The notes under the pieces were generated by a model. That model saw only the letters and a program-made list of their open reading frames with translations. It ran no database searches and had not been told where the DNA came from. From Streptomyces barkulensis (lineage in GTDB: Bacteria > Actinomycetota > Actinomycetes > Streptomycetales > Streptomycetaceae), in the NCBI RefSeq assembly GCF_002843305.1, contig NZ_PGSG01000029.1, positions 1 through 64,000 of the forward strand: a stretch of DNA of 64,000 bases, given 5' to 3'. Position 1 is the first letter of the stretch. Each line of letters begins with the position of its first letter. Shown here piece by piece: positions 63,107-64,000 of the stretch. Both the position numbers and the translations under genes were made by a program.

Positions 63107-63841
63107 TACTGCTGTCCCGACACCCGGTGCTGCCCCGCGGAGGGCACACCGCTGGGCGTCCCCGGCACCTCGGCCATCGCGGCCGCGGCCGCGTACGCCG
63201 GACTGCGGGTGGAAGGCACCCTGAAGGAGATGACGGCCAGGCTCGCGCCACTGGGCCCACCGGCCGCCGGGCCGCAGGAGCGGGCCCTCGACATCGCGGG
63301 CGCGGCCCTGGTGCCGCGGATGCTGGGCGAGGCCGACCGCGAGACGGTGCGTGCCGAGACCCTGGCGCTCGCCGGGCGGCTGCTCGACCGCTACCGGAAC
63401 GCGCCGGCGGCGGGCCGGAACGAGGGGGCGGCCGGGGCCGACGCCCGGGACGACCGCCTCCTGACCGATGAGGAGGCCGCCACCGTGATCCTCGGTCTCC
63501 AGGACAGGGTCACCCGGGACTGGGCCGCGGAATGGATGGAGGGCGAGGACGCCGTCCCCGCGCTGCGACTGTGGAGGGCGCTGGCCAGGCGGTGCGCCGG
63601 GGCCTACGCCGAGCACGCCGCGGCCCCGCTCGCTCTGGCCGGATGGGTCGCCTGGTCCGGTGGGGACGAGCCGGGCGCGCGCGTGGCGCTGGGCCGGGCG
63701 CTGGAGCTGGACCCGGAGTACGTCTTCGCGCGGCTGCTCCACGGCGCGTGCAACAGCGGGCTCGACCCCGAACCGCTGAGGCAGTGCCTGCGGAGGCAGC
63801 GGGCCGCGCGCGGTCTCGGTGCCGCGGCGGTCCAGGGCTGA
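63107..63841 (+). pseudogene. DUF4192-domain gene, 3' part
   Basis: These 245 codons, including the stop, continue exactly in frame from codon 145 of the left fragment: YCCPDTRCCPAEG, then a long helical domain with DRVTRDWAAEWMEG, ALRLWRALARRCAGAYAEHAAAPLALAGWVAWS and ALELDPEYVFARLLHGACNSGLDPEPLR. It has no start codon of its own at the junction, although an internal GTG at 63209 could begin a shorter product. The gene is presumably inactive while the element is inserted. Confidence 0.93.
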
Positions 63842-63868
63842 GGGCGGAGCGGCGCAAGCCTCTGTTTA

Positions 63869-63883
63869 TCGTCAGGCAGACGA
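63869..63883. promoter_or_regulatory. Inverted repeat TCGTC-N5-GACGA upstream of NUDIX gene
   Basis: The perfect 5-bp arms lie within 14 bp of the start codon at 63897. The spacing and GTC/GAC core resemble NrtR operators, so autoregulation is possible. Confidence 0.45.
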
Positions 63884-63896
63884 CTATGATCACGTC

Positions 63897-64000
63897 ATGC
63901 CCTACGACCCGTCGGCCTTCCCTCCCTTCGCCGTCACCGTCGATCTGGTCGTGCTCACCGTGCGAAGGCATGCCCTGTGTGCGCTGGTCGTACGCCGGGG
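63897..64000 (+). CDS. NUDIX/NrtR-type protein, 3' end outside window
   Basis: The first 34 codons read MPYDPSAFPPFAVTVDLVVL then TVRRHALCALVVRRG, the N-terminus of a NUDIX domain as in the NAD-metabolism regulator NrtR of streptomycetes. The catalytic NUDIX box and any winged helix lie beyond the window. No strong ribosome-binding site is visible. Confidence 0.75.
   Translation, partial: MPYDPSAFPPFAVTVDLVVLTVRRHALCALVVRR

Overview
The window is chromosomal DNA from a high-GC actinomycete, almost certainly Streptomyces or a close relative. Three things point there. Codon third positions are strongly GC-biased, with many GTG starts and one TTG start. The gene order recA-recX ... gluABCD/gluRK ... 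miaB ... miaA-dapF-rshA-hflX ... dinG-lexA-nrdR-nrdJ ... rnhB-recQ matches my memory of the recA-to-hrdB part of the Streptomyces core genome. Several families are typically streptomycete: XRE/DUF397 regulator pairs, DUF4192, a TerD paralogue and RshA.

Layout. 1-1500: the 3' part of recA followed by recX. 1500-3100: a FAD aromatic hydroxylase. 3260-9121: the glutamate ABC importer gluABCD, transcribed leftwards, diverging from the GluR-GluK two-component pair. 9146-19677: a TAXI binding protein, then tRNA modification (miaB, miaA), diaminopimelate epimerase, a RelA/SpoT homologue and HflX. 19790-21526: a second response regulator and its kinase, convergent and overlapping at their 3' ends. 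21685-29433: an accessory island with a 2254-residue secreted Rhs/YD-repeat protein that ends in an autoprocessing HINT domain and a small, very basic C-terminal domain. Two small genes follow, one strongly acidic, and form a candidate toxin-immunity module. 30222-35125: panD, a trypsin-like lipoprotein protease, and a two-gene NIS-siderophore remnant. 35193-42278: DinG-like helicase, LexA, NrdR and B12-dependent ribonucleotide reductase, with visible LexA and tandem NrdR operators. 42422-51077: TerD, small conserved proteins, RNase HII and a RecQ-phosphoribosyltransferase fusion.

51669-63106 is an integrated mobile element of 11.4 kb. It has split a DUF4192 gene exactly in frame: 145 codons lie left of a shared 7-bp core (CTGGTCC) and 245 codons, including the stop, lie right of it. 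The element carries a tyrosine integrase, an excisionase-like HTH protein, small Zn-ribbon proteins, a RecA-like ATPase followed by a GGTTCCC-repeat region, a HK97-type prohead protease fused to a HExxH domain, an AT-rich repeat-bearing segment that could be an origin, a DNA methyltransferase fused to an Mrr-like domain, and an XRE/DUF397 regulatory pair. I see no conjugative FtsK/TraB pump and no other capsid, portal, terminase or tail gene. It therefore looks like a non-self-transmissible integrative element or a phage-satellite-like island. This is the most novel part of the window. The integrase reading frame runs through the attachment site, so its C-terminus should differ between integrated and excised states. 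The window ends in the first codons of a NUDIX/NrtR-type gene.
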